Positions 30,070-45,391 of a stretch of 45,391 nucleotides of DNA are shown piece by piece (the first letter of the stretch is position 1; every line of letters begins with the position of its first letter). Position numbers and translations under genes: made by a program. Origin of the DNA: Nephromyces sp. MM_2019 (Eukaryota; Apicomplexa; Aconoidasida; Nephromycida); NCBI GenBank assembly GCA_015657535.1, contig JADHZB010000392.1:1-45391 (forward strand), given 5' to 3'. The notes under the pieces are model-generated. The model was given only the letters and a program-made list of their open reading frames with translations. It was not told where the DNA came from and made no database searches.

Positions 30070-31030
30070 TGAGGAATAACTCTTGAATTGATATATGAAC
30101 TAAATTTATAATTTATAGCAACTAATTAATTTCAAGATATGTCATATAAATAAATCATATTTAGTTAAATCTGTAAGTACAGTCACCAATGCTTAAAATT
30201 ATTGGAAAACACATAACGTTCGAGCTCTAACTAATTTTCATTTTTACATAACTGAAATGCTTTTGACGTATTTGCTGCATAAGCATATTCACTATACTAT
30301 GTAACTTTAACTTAAAGTTATCCCATACTCACATCAGGACAAATAACATTCTCCTATGATATGTAATATTTATATAAGGATTCTTAATATTTGCTTAAGG
30401 ATATACAATTTTATTTTATAGTTATGTAATCTTTACTTAAAGTCATGTAGCATATACTTGAAGCTATGTGATACTTAATTAAGGCTACGTGATGTTTAAT
30501 TGTCTAGCAGCCATTTCAATTTAAACTTGTCACAAATCTTGAATTCTAGCTGTGGCCTATACTAATTCATAAAACCATTATATACTAGTAATAAATGAGC
30601 TCTATAAATAATGTTATAGATAAAATTCACTCTTCCTAAGAATCTAAATTATGGTTACAATGAAGAGCTCTCAGTAGTGAATAAGACATATTAAGATACA
30701 TCAACTTGTAATAATAATTCTAGAGTGAATCAAATACTAGATGATATCCAATACCTTCTTACACTGGCTTTAGTTAATTTCATTTAATTCGAGTACAAAT
30801 ATAATATAAATTAACTAAATAATCTTAGATCCTATCAGCTCACATCCGTTAGTTCTTTGAATCAACTTTTTTATGCGCAGTTCAAAGTTTAATTCAACCT
30901 TACTAGATGAATAATTTAGCAATAAGATTAAAATGTCATCATAGATGAGTAAAGCAAATTTTGAGCATTCAATTCCTTTGGAGCTGTGAAATATTTGAGA
31001 ATTTCTTTCACCCGAAGGGAATGGCTCACA
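30070..31030. other. Divergent intergenic region before Cdc48
   Basis: Promoter region for the secreted Glu-rich protein (minus) and the Cdc48-like gene (plus). It holds a degenerate 21-bp repeat at 30421-30504 with related copies from about 30293. No exon was found. Confidence 0.55.
30421..30504. repeat. Degenerate 21-bp tandem repeat
   Basis: Four 21-bp units begin at 30421, 30442, 30463 and 30484. They share a pattern of g-t/c-tatgt, a variable base, then a-tactta-a. Looser copies appear at about 30293-30316 and 30357-30410. Identity between units is moderate and was judged by eye. Confidence 0.55.
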
Positions 31031-34941
<3,911 letters not shown>

Positions 34942-35462
34942 AAAAGCTAACATGTTTCTGAATACAAATAAATCTTAATATTTGATATATTAAAACTATG
35001 CTGGTTTAGTAAAAATTCTAAATTATTATATTAAATTTATACGATTAACATTTATCTATACAATCAACCCAACAAATTTTTAACGAGAAGTTTTTTAATC
35101 TAAATGCCAGACCTTGGTAACTTTAACTACATCAAAAACAAACCAGTTAAACTCATCTAATATTTAAAAACATTAATATTTTAGTTTAGTTTATATTATA
35201 TTGCTTATTGTTTCTTATTATTTATATACCATATCTAAAGCATCATGCAAAAAATATATCAGAATCATGTTATAAACCTTTCATTGTACTAAACATGCTT
35301 TATGATTGTGATCCTTCGAAATCAAATAAAAATCATCCAAAATAAAAGAAAACGTTAAAAAATTTCTATAAAGAAATGTAACATTTATTAAATTCAACTC
35401 ATACAATTAAGATGTAATATGTATCAATGATTTTAGGAATAAACTTTTTCACCAGTTTAGGT
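34942..35462. other. 3' region between convergent Cdc48 and AspRS genes
   Basis: 0.52 kb of AT-rich sequence between two stop codons. Nothing else seen. Confidence 0.6.
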
Positions 35463-38400
35463 TTAAGGTGTTATGCGTTTTGGATCGCGTGGGAAAAGTG
35501 AAACCTTTCTGATATTTGTCAAACCTAAAATTTAAAATGATTTACACATAAAATATAAATTATTTTAGGTATCGAATAGTTATGTAATATAATTTAAATT
35601 CTTTTATAAAGTATTGAATATTTATGCAACTTACCTAAAAATAACATGACCAAACGTTCTAACCCAATACCACATCCAGCATGGGGGTATGATCCATATT
35701 CAAATGATTTGATATAAAACCCAAGTGATTCTGGAGGTATACCTCTGAGTTCAGTTGCTTTCTTCAGAAGTTCACTTTCATGTATTCTTTGGGCACCTGA
35801 TAAGATCTCTTCCCCTCTTACAAAAAAGTCGTATGAGTTTGAAAAGGTCTGGAAATAATAAAGATAAAAAAGTTGTTCCTTATGATGTACAAATATTAAT
35901 AGTGTATATATTGAGATGTTTGTTTTGTAGTAGCAAATAAAGAGATATATATGTATGTTAACATTTGTTTCAACATGATGATATTGAATCGTTTTAAAGG
36001 ATCTCTATAAATATATATAATCAATGATGATGATATATATACTAATAGTAATTATCATGATCATAGTTATAATCATTATAATCATGGTTATAGCTCATTT
36101 TTCTTAATATTCGAATTTTTATTAATGTTAACCTTAATAATAAAATCAATAATAATAATGATAATACTAATAATAATAATAATAGTAGTAAGAAATTATT
36201 AATAATATTCAATGGATATGGTCTGTGTGATAAGATGAAAGAATAAGAAAATATCTAACCGGGTCATCAGGAGATGGCATAGAGTAAAATGCACGGGACA
36301 TAGTAGGGTAGCGGAGGAGGATATAATAATCAGTATTATATTTTTCCTTTATTATTGAACCTAGGAATTTTTCTTTTTCAGTACTTATATCGTAAGTGGA
36401 GAGGTCATCTGGTATATCTGTACATCCATTTTCTTTCAGTAAGTCTATTGCCTGAGATTAAGCAAAAAGGAAATGCTATATTTTATATTTTTTATCAGAT
36501 GAATATGATATTTATTTTCGACATACCTGGCTAAATGTAAGCCTTAGGGTGGTCGGCAGTGTCTTAAATGGTTCTGAAGGGTAATATTGTCTAATTAATT
36601 TGATTTCCTGATCAAAATTTATAAAGTTATATATTTATGAGAATAAACCTTTATAAATTGTGTATTAATATCAAATATAAAGCAGATTGATTCTGATTGA
36701 TAAAAAGGATTATGTGTTTATTTCTAGAATACCTCTGCGCAAGTGTATTCTAAAGACTTGAAAATGCTTTTCAAAGTTTCATCAATGAAATCCACAACTT
36801 CAAAGTAATGTTCTTTGAAGGTCATCTCAAGATCAAGGCCAACATATTCACAAAGATGACGATGTGTGTTACTATTTTCGGCTCTAAAAACTGGGCCTAT
36901 AATCATAAGCAAGGTTAAAAATGATTTTTTAGATTTCTCAATATAATAAATTATAAAAAATTTCTCCATTTTTCCACAAGATAAATCTGTGTTATCGTAT
37001 ATGTAATTGAATCTAGCATAACTAATGTACTTCATTGTATCATTACCAATCTCAAAAACCCTATCAAAGTCACAGTTAATAGCCATTTGCTTATAAAGTT
37101 GTGGGGATTGGGCTAAGAAAGCCATTTCTGTTGGTATTAAGATAAATTTTACTTTATGATTTTTGTAAATTAAGATGAAAACATTTAAAATGATTGATAT
37201 ATATGCTTAATGATAGATAAATTGATCGAATTTTATCATGAATTCATATAGCTATAAGGAAGCTTACTATCAAAGTAATTGAAGCTGAAGACACTCGAAC
37301 CACCTTCACTCGCACCACCCAAGATCTTCGGTGTATGTATTTCAGTGAAATTATTTTCTAAGAGCCATGTTCTAAAATGTTGGCAGCATTCAGATTGTAC
37401 CCTAAATATTGCCTGGCTTGGGAAAGCCCTAAGGTCAATTATTCTATTGTCAAGCCGTGTGTCTTGATTGACATTTATTGTTTCATCATCATCCATAGAA
37501 ACAGGTCTGTTAACATCCTTCAGTTGGAAAGGTAAGTCTGGGGTAGATTTGCTTGAGCAGAACATTTTTTGAACTTCTAATTCTACAGATTGTGAAGTTG
37601 ATTGTATCTCAATGTCAGGTACCTTGATAGTACCATACACATCAACCACAGACTCCACGGGGACACTATTTTAAACCAGAATAAGAAACATAGGTGAAAA
37701 ATGTTGAATGGATTTCGAAAAAAATATATCATATTGTTCTTACGCAGCAGCCCATTTTATCATTTCCCTGCTTAATGATTTTCCAGCATCTAGGACACAT
37801 TGTATTGTGTTTAACTTTTGTCTTAATACCAAAAAGCAAATCGCACCTGTTTCCAATTGATATAAAGGTAGTGATAAATGGACCCAATTAAGTTAATTTG
37901 ATTAAATAGGTTAAGCAATTGTACCTTTGCGACGGCTAGAGTATAGTCGTGCTCTGATCCATACTTCTTGCCCTTCCATATTTTTATCCAAAGAGCTAAT
38001 TTCAGTCCAAGAGCGTGTGCCTATCTGAGATGATTGATTCAGAGGTAAATATCCATAAGTATCATTCTCAAAGTCATTGGCTTGTTTGTTTATTTCTTCC
38101 AACGCTTGATTTTGAATAAGTTCTATTAAAATAGAGGATTCATATAAATGAGGTTTACATTGGTAGATTGATCATTATAAGTTTTAACTGGAGCAATTGT
38201 TGATTAGTCTTTGCTAAGTTAATTATAGTATGAGATATTGGGAGTCGTGAGTGTTATTTTTTAACAAAATTTCAGTGCATAAGAAAATTCCCAAGTGACT
38301 GGTAATAAGGTTTATTAGAAATGTTGGAAAAGGATCATAAAAATATTAGACATTAGCATTTCCTTTATGTTTAAATATTGATACTTTTATATTACACAAA

Positions 38401-39028
38401 ATGCTTCATATTATATTTTATTAAGTTAAAATTGTATGCTTGGTATTATAATTGTTTCATATATAATTACAACGTAATTCATAAATATAGTTTCTAAATG
38501 AGCTAAAATAAACCTAGATAAACATCATAAATCTTAGTCGATCTAAATCATATACCTCAAAATATGCATAATGTAAATATATATCAAAAGATGCTTTGAG
38601 CTACATGTGGGATTTAGGCATAAAATAAATATAATAACAAATAAAAACAGTAATGGCCGGCCATATAACAATGGTAGCAAAAGTAATTATAATAATAGTA
38701 ATAAGAATAACAACACCTAGAGTGTAATACTTGTGAACTTACGTTGATCAACAGCCTTTTGAGCTTTTAATGCCTTTTTTTCTAATTTCTTTAAATCCTT
38801 TTTGGAGAGTGTCGTCTGAGGCTCAGTGGAAGTTTCACCCTGTTCGTTGTCCATATTTGAGTAGGGTGAAAAACAATGGAGAAAATTGTGTGTTGTATAT
38901 AATGGTTGGGTACTCTTTATGTAAATGAACTTTAAATTTGATTTGTAAAAGTTTGTTTTTGGTTGATAATGGTAAAGTGTTGGATAGAATTGGTTAAATG
39001 TTGTTTTGTGATATCTGAATATATTCAT
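35463..39028 (-). CDS. Aspartyl-tRNA synthetase, 528 aa, or 586 aa with upstream start
   Basis: Charges tRNA-Asp. Exons 39028(or 38854)-38743, 38104-37925, 37846-37744, 37665-37268, 37127-37047, 36896-36733, 36607-36527, 36451-36260, 35848-35635 and 35524-35463 join in frame. It has an N-terminal Lys-rich helix ([17 protein letters not shown]), an OB-fold anticodon domain ([14 protein letters not shown]), then [62 protein letters not shown] (motif 2), [15 protein letters not shown] (motif 3) and C-terminal [12 protein letters not shown], all typical of the eukaryotic cytosolic enzyme. The short form starts at ATG 38854. An in-frame upstream ATG at 39028 adds 58 residues, basic and Tyr/Asn/Thr-rich without acids, resembling an organelle leader. 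Introns 38105-38742 and 35849-36259 are long; the second contains TAA-type simple repeats around 36050-36195. Confidence 0.95.
36040..36200. repeat. Simple-sequence tract in AspRS intron 8
   Basis: Runs of ATAATA/TAATAA and of ATCAT/ATAAT words fill the middle of the 411-nt intron between AspRS exons 8 and 9. Likely slippage-derived. Confidence 0.6.
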
Positions 39029-40143
39029 GTAGTAAGAGTGAAGATGTGATTCACAAAGTGCGTCGATAAACCAGAAGATAAACTTGGCTCATATTTTGGC
39101 TGATATTTATCTAATTTCATAAATTTAAAATTTGTTTCAAAATGTGATGATTCGATGAGAATTATAACGGAATCATTAGTTAACAAAACAATAGGTAATT
39201 AATGTGTGATATGTAAGGAAATAATTTTTATTTATCATAAGTCACTACTTACTTTGCTAAACCATATAAGAGTTGCATACACACATCAGATTGCGGTCAG
39301 TTACATCATCATCAAAGCTATTAACATATATATGTACATATACGCAGCTTATGTTGTGATGTTTCAATGCGTGTTTATGTAGATGTGTATATTAAAAATG
39401 TAATATAAGGACTAATTACTGGAAAGTTTATATGTTCAGGTATAAAAAATTTAATTTAAAAAAATTTAATAATTTTTAATTTAGCTATAAAAATATCCAT
39501 CAACTCGTTTGGTTATTTCCTATCTATCGTAAACAATCTTTAAAAGAATTTATTTTCATACTTTTTAATAGATTAATATATGAATAGATTGAGGTATGTG
39601 TCGAAAACTTTATAAGAGTGCTGCACATATATATGTATTGTTTCAACTCATATAAGACATCGAAATATATCAAAATTAGCAATATTTAATTCGATCATTA
39701 AACATTTATTTTATGTATTCGCACTAGTTAATTAACTAAGTAAAAGTAATAAATAATCATAAGTAACGTTGAAATTTCAGTTTTATACATTCTTTAGTTT
39801 GTAAGTTCATTTTACCTAGTTTATGAAACAATTGACAAGCCTGTAATTAATCTAAATGAACTATTATAAACTATCCAAGTACACAACTCATGGCCATTGT
39901 TAGCTACTTATGTGTGTGCAGAGATATATATATATTGATGTTTAGTATGTACTCTCTGTATATATATATATATATATAGGCTTTTAACTAAAAGTACATA
40001 AGTATTCCTAATCGATTTGCTTTATCTACTTCTTTTTTGAAAAGTACATAAAAATTATATAGGTCACATTAATTACAATTAAACCGTATTCTCTCTCGAT
40101 ACTCAAGTAATCCCTACAATCATATCTCTAAAGCTTCTTAGAA
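39029..40143. other. Divergent intergenic region, AspRS to 92-aa gene
   Basis: 1.1 kb without an exon, apart from TA runs at about 39925-39935 and 39956-39979. Should hold promoters for both flanking genes. Confidence 0.6.
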
Positions 40144-41047
40144 ATGAATTCATTGAAAGTATTCCCTGCGCTAATGGTTAGGATGGATTCCCTCCTTGTC
40201 CAATGTGTTAAGGCCTCAGCCAAGTATTACATACCACAGGACGCAGCATTCTTAACTTTCTTTTTTGCTGCAAAATACTTCGTAAGCTGATTGGGGGGAC
40301 TTTCTTATACCCTTTTCCTCCTTATATTCATATATTACTTATAAATTACATTTATGTTACAAATCACCTCAGCAGTGATTTACTTATCTATAATTGATTT
40401 TTACAATTTAAATTTGTTACAAAAAGCTCACTACTAATTATTTGAACTAGATGTGATTTGTATATTATGTCACACTAACTAAATATAAACCTTAATTGTA
40501 TAAAAATTTTCAAAATTATTATGCTTTTATTGCTAAACTACACTCAATTCTATAAGTAAACAAACCAAAAAATTTAAATACAAGTTAGTGAAATATTCTT
40601 AATTGCAAACAAAAATAAAATCACGCTTACTTACCTAATTAAACTCTAGATACCAAATAAGAAATTTTGTTTAATCATATTATACACATGACTTACACCT
40701 AAGACTATTCACAATCATTTTCAATCTTTGCGTGTGAAAGGGGTAAGATATAGCTTGTGTTAAGATTTGTTGCGAGCGTGTGCAAAGATATATTGTGGTT
40801 TAATTGTTTGTTTTATCAAGACTTAAGGCACTCATTTCAAATGAAATATAATCATTTTTACTTTTTTTTACCAAACAAATCTGATCTTATTTGAATGTTT
40901 ATTCAGAAATCCAACAATTGGAATGCACCTATCAAGAATAAGGATTCTGAAAAAGCTTTGGAAGAATTTATGAAAAAAAAAGGTCTTGAAGAAAGTCAAG
41001 TATCGGTCTCTTCTGGTTCTTCTAAAGTCAAATTAACACTTAGCTAA
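40144..41047 (+). CDS. Small protein, unknown, possibly mitochondrial (92 aa)
   Basis: Exons 40144-40281 and 40907-41047, both phase 0, give 92 residues. The intron is unusually long for this window (625 nt) but has a strong donor (gtaagc) and acceptor (tttattcag). The N-terminal half MNSLKVFPALMVRMDSLLVQ is amphipathic and basic, followed by AFLTFFFAAKYF, which may be a short membrane-associated segment. The C-terminal half is hydrophilic and Lys/Glu/Ser-rich (EKALEEFMKKKGLEESQ). I do not recognise the family. The length and layout suit a small respiratory or ATP-synthase accessory protein, but that is a guess. It ends 152 bp from the convergent CPP1-like gene. Confidence 0.6.
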
Positions 41048-41199
41048 TCTGTATTATACTGTTTTGGAATGGCCAGTATCGAATAACTAGCTATCCCCTC
41101 TTAATTACGTTTTTTGTACGACTTTATGGCAAAAATTCTATAGGTGGTGATGTGGCTTTTGTAAAAAAAATTCAAAGAATCATTTTAAAAAACTTAAAT

Positions 41200-43099
41200 T
41201 TAAATATCTGAAACTTCTTCATCCTGTTGCTCAGCGTTTTCTTGATCATTTATATATGTTTTATAGTTTAAGGCCGCAATAATGTATTGGGTATTAATAA
41301 ATACAGACATTATGGATTCTTGGTTCCCATTTGATTTAATATTGAACTGTTTTTAGTGTAGGATACATATAGATTGAGACAGATAATTGAAGTGAATGTT
41401 ATAAACCTAAGTTTAAGATGTTCTAAAACAGTGCATATTTAAGGAAGTAGATATCAAATGCTAAATTACACTTACATAGTTCATAAAAGTTGTGCCAGAA
41501 AGTAAACCAATGCCACTATGAATTGAAAGGATGATCATAGTTAGGAAAATAGTCTTTAGATTTGGTGGCTTACTGATTGCTTTCCCAGACTCGTTGGTTT
41601 TAAGCTAGTGTTGTCATTGAAACATTTAAGGGACAAATCATAAAGTGGTTTCATTTTAGGGGAAACTTAATTGCAATACCTTTGGTTCATCTCGACTTGA
41701 TATAAGCCCTGCCGATAGCAGCAAATTTAACGCTATTGAGGGAGCAGAAAGTTTGGGTACAAAACCGCCCATCAGTAGTATAGGCACCATGTATGAAAGT
41801 ATTGAAAAGGCTCTAAAGGTGCTCGACCTATTTGCAAAAGAAAATAAAATAACAGGTATAGGATTCTAATCCTGGGAATAATATCAGGGTAAAAATTAAA
41901 GGGGTTACAATTGAAATATTCCTCCGTCTACTAGATGTACAAGGTTCAATTTTTGAAAGGGGTTCATTTGTATTTTTAAACGTTTTACTTTGTTAATTAA
42001 TTCCTCGGGGAGTGCAGAAGATGCCAGGAATGTTTCTGAAAATTCGCTAATCAAGTTATGTTCTAATCTGAAAGGTTAATTATTTAAGAATCCTTGATAT
42101 ATAATCACTTTCATAAGTATGAGTAATCAGGCAAGTTATTTTCGAAACAAATGCGCTCTTAAAATATTTTTCAAAGCCTGAATTTCATCTGGAGATTAAC
42201 TCATAGTTATATTATGGCTACAAGACTCAATGTATAAATAAGCATTTATCCTTATAAGTGATGCCGATATGGTGTTTATAAAATAAGCAACGCAATCTTA
42301 CCTCTTTCTTTTCTTCCAAGGTAAATAATCCAATAATGTAGATACTTGAGATTTCTTGTATCCTTGCAAATCATGGTGGATGATCTTCTGATTGATTTCA
42401 TACCAGTGATCTCTCAATTTCATTTTTTCAATTGGGTTTGTGGATTTGTCGAGAGTAGATTGGAAAGCTTCGGCCATTTGCCTGAGATTGGAATTGTCCG
42501 ACACACCAATAAGTTTGAAAAACAAATAATCATCCTTGTCTATAAAAAAGAAAAGAGAGTCTTGGTAGATATCTCTGGTTATTTAGTTAGTGGAATATGT
42601 GTAATCTCATGGTGTGGAGTTCAACATATAGTGTGAGTGATTTTTTATGTATTTTGTAGCATGTTTAGTTGTATTTATTACCAACAGGCACAATGTTGGC
42701 TTTATTTATCTAAAAATTGTTAATTAGCGCATCTCTTTAAATTAGTTGATAGGATTGAGTACTTACAATCCCATTTACCTATATAGATAAGCCTTATGCT
42801 ACAATTAAACCTCTCTAAGACTCAAACTCACCTAGGTAAGGGTAGGCCTTGCTTGATAAACCAATCCTCGTTCTAGTAGCAGATGGGCTAAACTGGTTTG
42901 GAAGTCGGCAGTGCTGGGGATTATGTGGTGATGGTAGTAAGTTTTGAAACCCCAATACAAATGGGCTCCTCGGTGTGAATCTTTCCCAATTCAGTGCATC
43001 AGATATTATCGAATTCCAAACAACTTGCTGTATTATACACAACAAAAAAGTGATAAAGAATGGATGATTCAGGAATTCAGCGATATCTTTCTTATGCAT
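41200..43099 (-). CDS. Plastid-type membrane protein with J-like segment, CPP1/DUF3353-like (362 aa)
   Basis: Exons 43099-42832, 42539-42302, 42067-41909, 41827-41680, 41604-41476 and 41346-41200 join in frame to 363 codons. Residues 1-88 look like a two-part leader: hydrophobic FFITFLLCIIQQVVW, then a Pro/Ser/Arg region without acids (RLPNQFSPSATRTRIGLSSK). Residues 89-170 read YLDKDDYLFFKLIGVSDN and go on as a helical J-like region lacking the HPD motif. About three hydrophobic spans follow (FSILSYMVPILLMGGFV, SIALNLLLSAGLI, IFLTMIILSIHSGIGLLSG), then a final VFINTQYIIAALNY and an acidic tail. A degenerate J-domain before several spans is the layout of plant CPP1 (DUF3353), a chloroplast chaperone-like envelope protein. 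The match is architectural, not proven. Overlapping open frames on the plus strand are shadows. Confidence 0.65.
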
Positions 43100-44228
43100 C
43101 CTAAGAATGCTTGGATCGCTTTAGTGTCAGGGCCAAAGAATCTTCCGCGTGAAAACGAATATATCAGTGATTGTTCATGTTGGTAATCATATTCTTCATA
43201 TAGCTACACAAGATGCTACTTATGATCATTGGTGTGCACGGTTCATAAGTTTTAGAGATAGTTAATTGAGCATAGATATAATAAAGTTTTAATTATGGTA
43301 CTCATGAGGTATAATTACTTTTATAAGGATAATAATTAACAAATAATTTCCATGTGAAAAGGTTGTAGGTAAGTTACTTAAATAGCATCTTTCTCAAGTT
43401 TTCAAGTATCGTACAAACAGGAGTCTTGCTAACTTAATTTTATGTGTGCATATATTTTCGAGAGATAAAAGTGTTTCAAGTTTGTTTCCATTACACAGCA
43501 GACTTTTGAATATGTCTCAACTCGGTCAAATCTTTATTTATCTTGCTTTAGTCTAATGTGCTATTATTGTGAACCATAAATAGTTCTAGCTAAAGTGCCT
43601 TTACAGAATATGTCTTTGACTTAGTTAGGCGAACGCTATCGTTTGGTATCGTTTTATATCTTAGTTTGTTGTAATACTCCTTAAAAATTAACATGATCGT
43701 CTATCTACCGAGACTAGATATATCAGCCAAAGATGAAAAAGATCTAGTAATACTCCTATCAATGAGTAAAATGCCTATTACTTTCAACTATTAAATATAA
43801 CATACACTGTAGGTTCTAACACACTCCTCCATGATAGGTAATTATCCAAATCATATAAGATAAACACAATACATATGTGGCTTTCATAATAGTTAAATTT
43901 ACCTTAAGGACGTCTTTATGTAGTGTAATTCAATGTGAAGTAGCCCAAACATAAATAAGTAGTTTTAATTATTCTGGGCTGAGAACTTAGAACGTACGCA
44001 AAAAATTAATCAGTAGATTTACAATCATAAGACAAATTATTGAGTTCAATTTGTTTTTCAAAAAAGATGGTTTATGTTAAGCTAGACTTATTTCAATCTT
44101 GAATTTTTAATGCATTTTATGAATATACTTAATTTTTAAGTGTTTATAAATAAATTGGCTCAAGTTTTAGCCAATTTGAAACTAAATGAATGAAAAACTT
44201 GTTTACAGGATAGGTTAATTTCATATGC
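43100..44228. other. Intergenic region upstream of the CPP1-like gene
   Basis: 1.13 kb between the CPP1-like start and the H3 stop, both minus strand. No exon or notable repeat seen. The plus-strand frame reaching 43186 is antisense to the CPP1-like first exon. Confidence 0.55.
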
Positions 44229-44973
<745 letters not shown>

Positions 44974-45391
44974 ATTCTAATCTTCAGATGTGTATAAAAA
45001 TTAATTGATTATGAAGATAACAAGTTTCAAACAATGTAAAAATATTTTAATGAAGTAAATATATATAATATTAGGGTAAATCAAAAATAGTTTATGAAGA
45101 GGAAGATTTCACACTTGAAAAAATTATGTTTAAGAGGTGGCTTTAAGAGGTAACGAAAAATATTTGACAAGTGTGTGAAGGTATGTTACACACTTAAAAT
45201 GTTAAATGTAATGTTTTTATAAACTTTGGTGTGTAAAAAATTTCATAGGATTCAAGGGCTGGTGTGATAATATTTTTTCAAAAATTAAGGAGTAAGGTCT
45301 GAAATTACTTAATGCTCGAGTTAAGGTATTGAATATACTTTATATTTTTCATAAAAGCACTACTCAAAATGTTGAAGCAAGAAGGAATATT
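44974..45391. other. Region upstream of histone H3
   Basis: 0.4 kb to the window edge, AT-rich, presumably H3 promoter and 5' UTR. A TA run lies near 45060. No canonical histone-promoter element was recognised. Confidence 0.5.

Noticed and set aside
42346..43186. Open frames on the plus strand (42346-42636 and 42944-43186)
   Set aside because: They are antisense to the CPP1-like exons, lack good continuation, and the minus-strand model joins six exons in perfect phase.

Overview
This AT-rich window (estimated by eye, not counted, at about 70% A+T) is nuclear DNA from a eukaryote with many short GT-AG introns. The gene content points to an apicomplexan-type alveolate that keeps a plastid. Three proteins start with a hydrophobic signal followed by a basic or uncharged leader, the two-part pattern of apicoplast import. 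The window also has alveolate-like alpha-tubulins and histone H3. I cannot name the genus. All gene models below were built by hand. Exons were joined only where GT and AG sites restored one continuous reading frame, and the phases were checked by adding exon lengths.

Left part (1-14.9 kb), mostly minus strand. It holds the 5' end of an alanyl-tRNA synthetase with a long targeting leader (cut by the window edge), a small plus-strand mitochondrial-type membrane protein, a short VPS13-like (chorein N-terminal) lipid-transfer protein, and the complete 12-exon dihydrolipoamide succinyltransferase, the E2 subunit of 2-oxoglutarate dehydrogenase. The AlaRS/small-gene interval contains a four-copy 26-bp tandem repeat.

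Middle (16.4-28.5 kb). A nine- or ten-exon plus-strand gene matches the mu subunit of adaptor complex AP-5 from end to end. It carries an in-frame TAA that a 39-nt intron would remove. Next come two complete alpha-tubulin genes, tail to tail and 487 bp apart. One is canonical. The other has lost Lys40 and the acidic tail and has three extra introns. A perfect 17-bp palindrome lies upstream of the divergent copy. A 106-aa single-pass membrane protein follows.

Right part (29-45.4 kb). It holds a secreted Glu-rich protein (minus), a Cdc48/p97 AAA ATPase with a signal-peptide-like N-terminus (plus; probably the plastid-import, SELMA-type form), an aspartyl-tRNA synthetase with a possible alternative N-terminal extension (minus), a 92-aa unknown protein (plus), a leader-bearing protein with a J-like segment and about three membrane spans that resembles the CPP1/DUF3353 family (minus), and a histone H3 with a changed K27 neighbourhood (minus). 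No rRNA, tRNA, CRISPR array or recognisable transposon was found.

Functionally the genes cover translation (AlaRS, AspRS), plastid protein import (Cdc48, CPP1-like), mitochondrial metabolism (E2 and two small candidates), endolysosomal and lipid traffic (AP-5 mu, VPS13-like), cytoskeleton (tubulins) and chromatin (H3). They do not form an operon-like system. The main points of interest are the AP-5 subunit, the divergent tubulin pair, the aaRS leaders and the plastid-type leaders.
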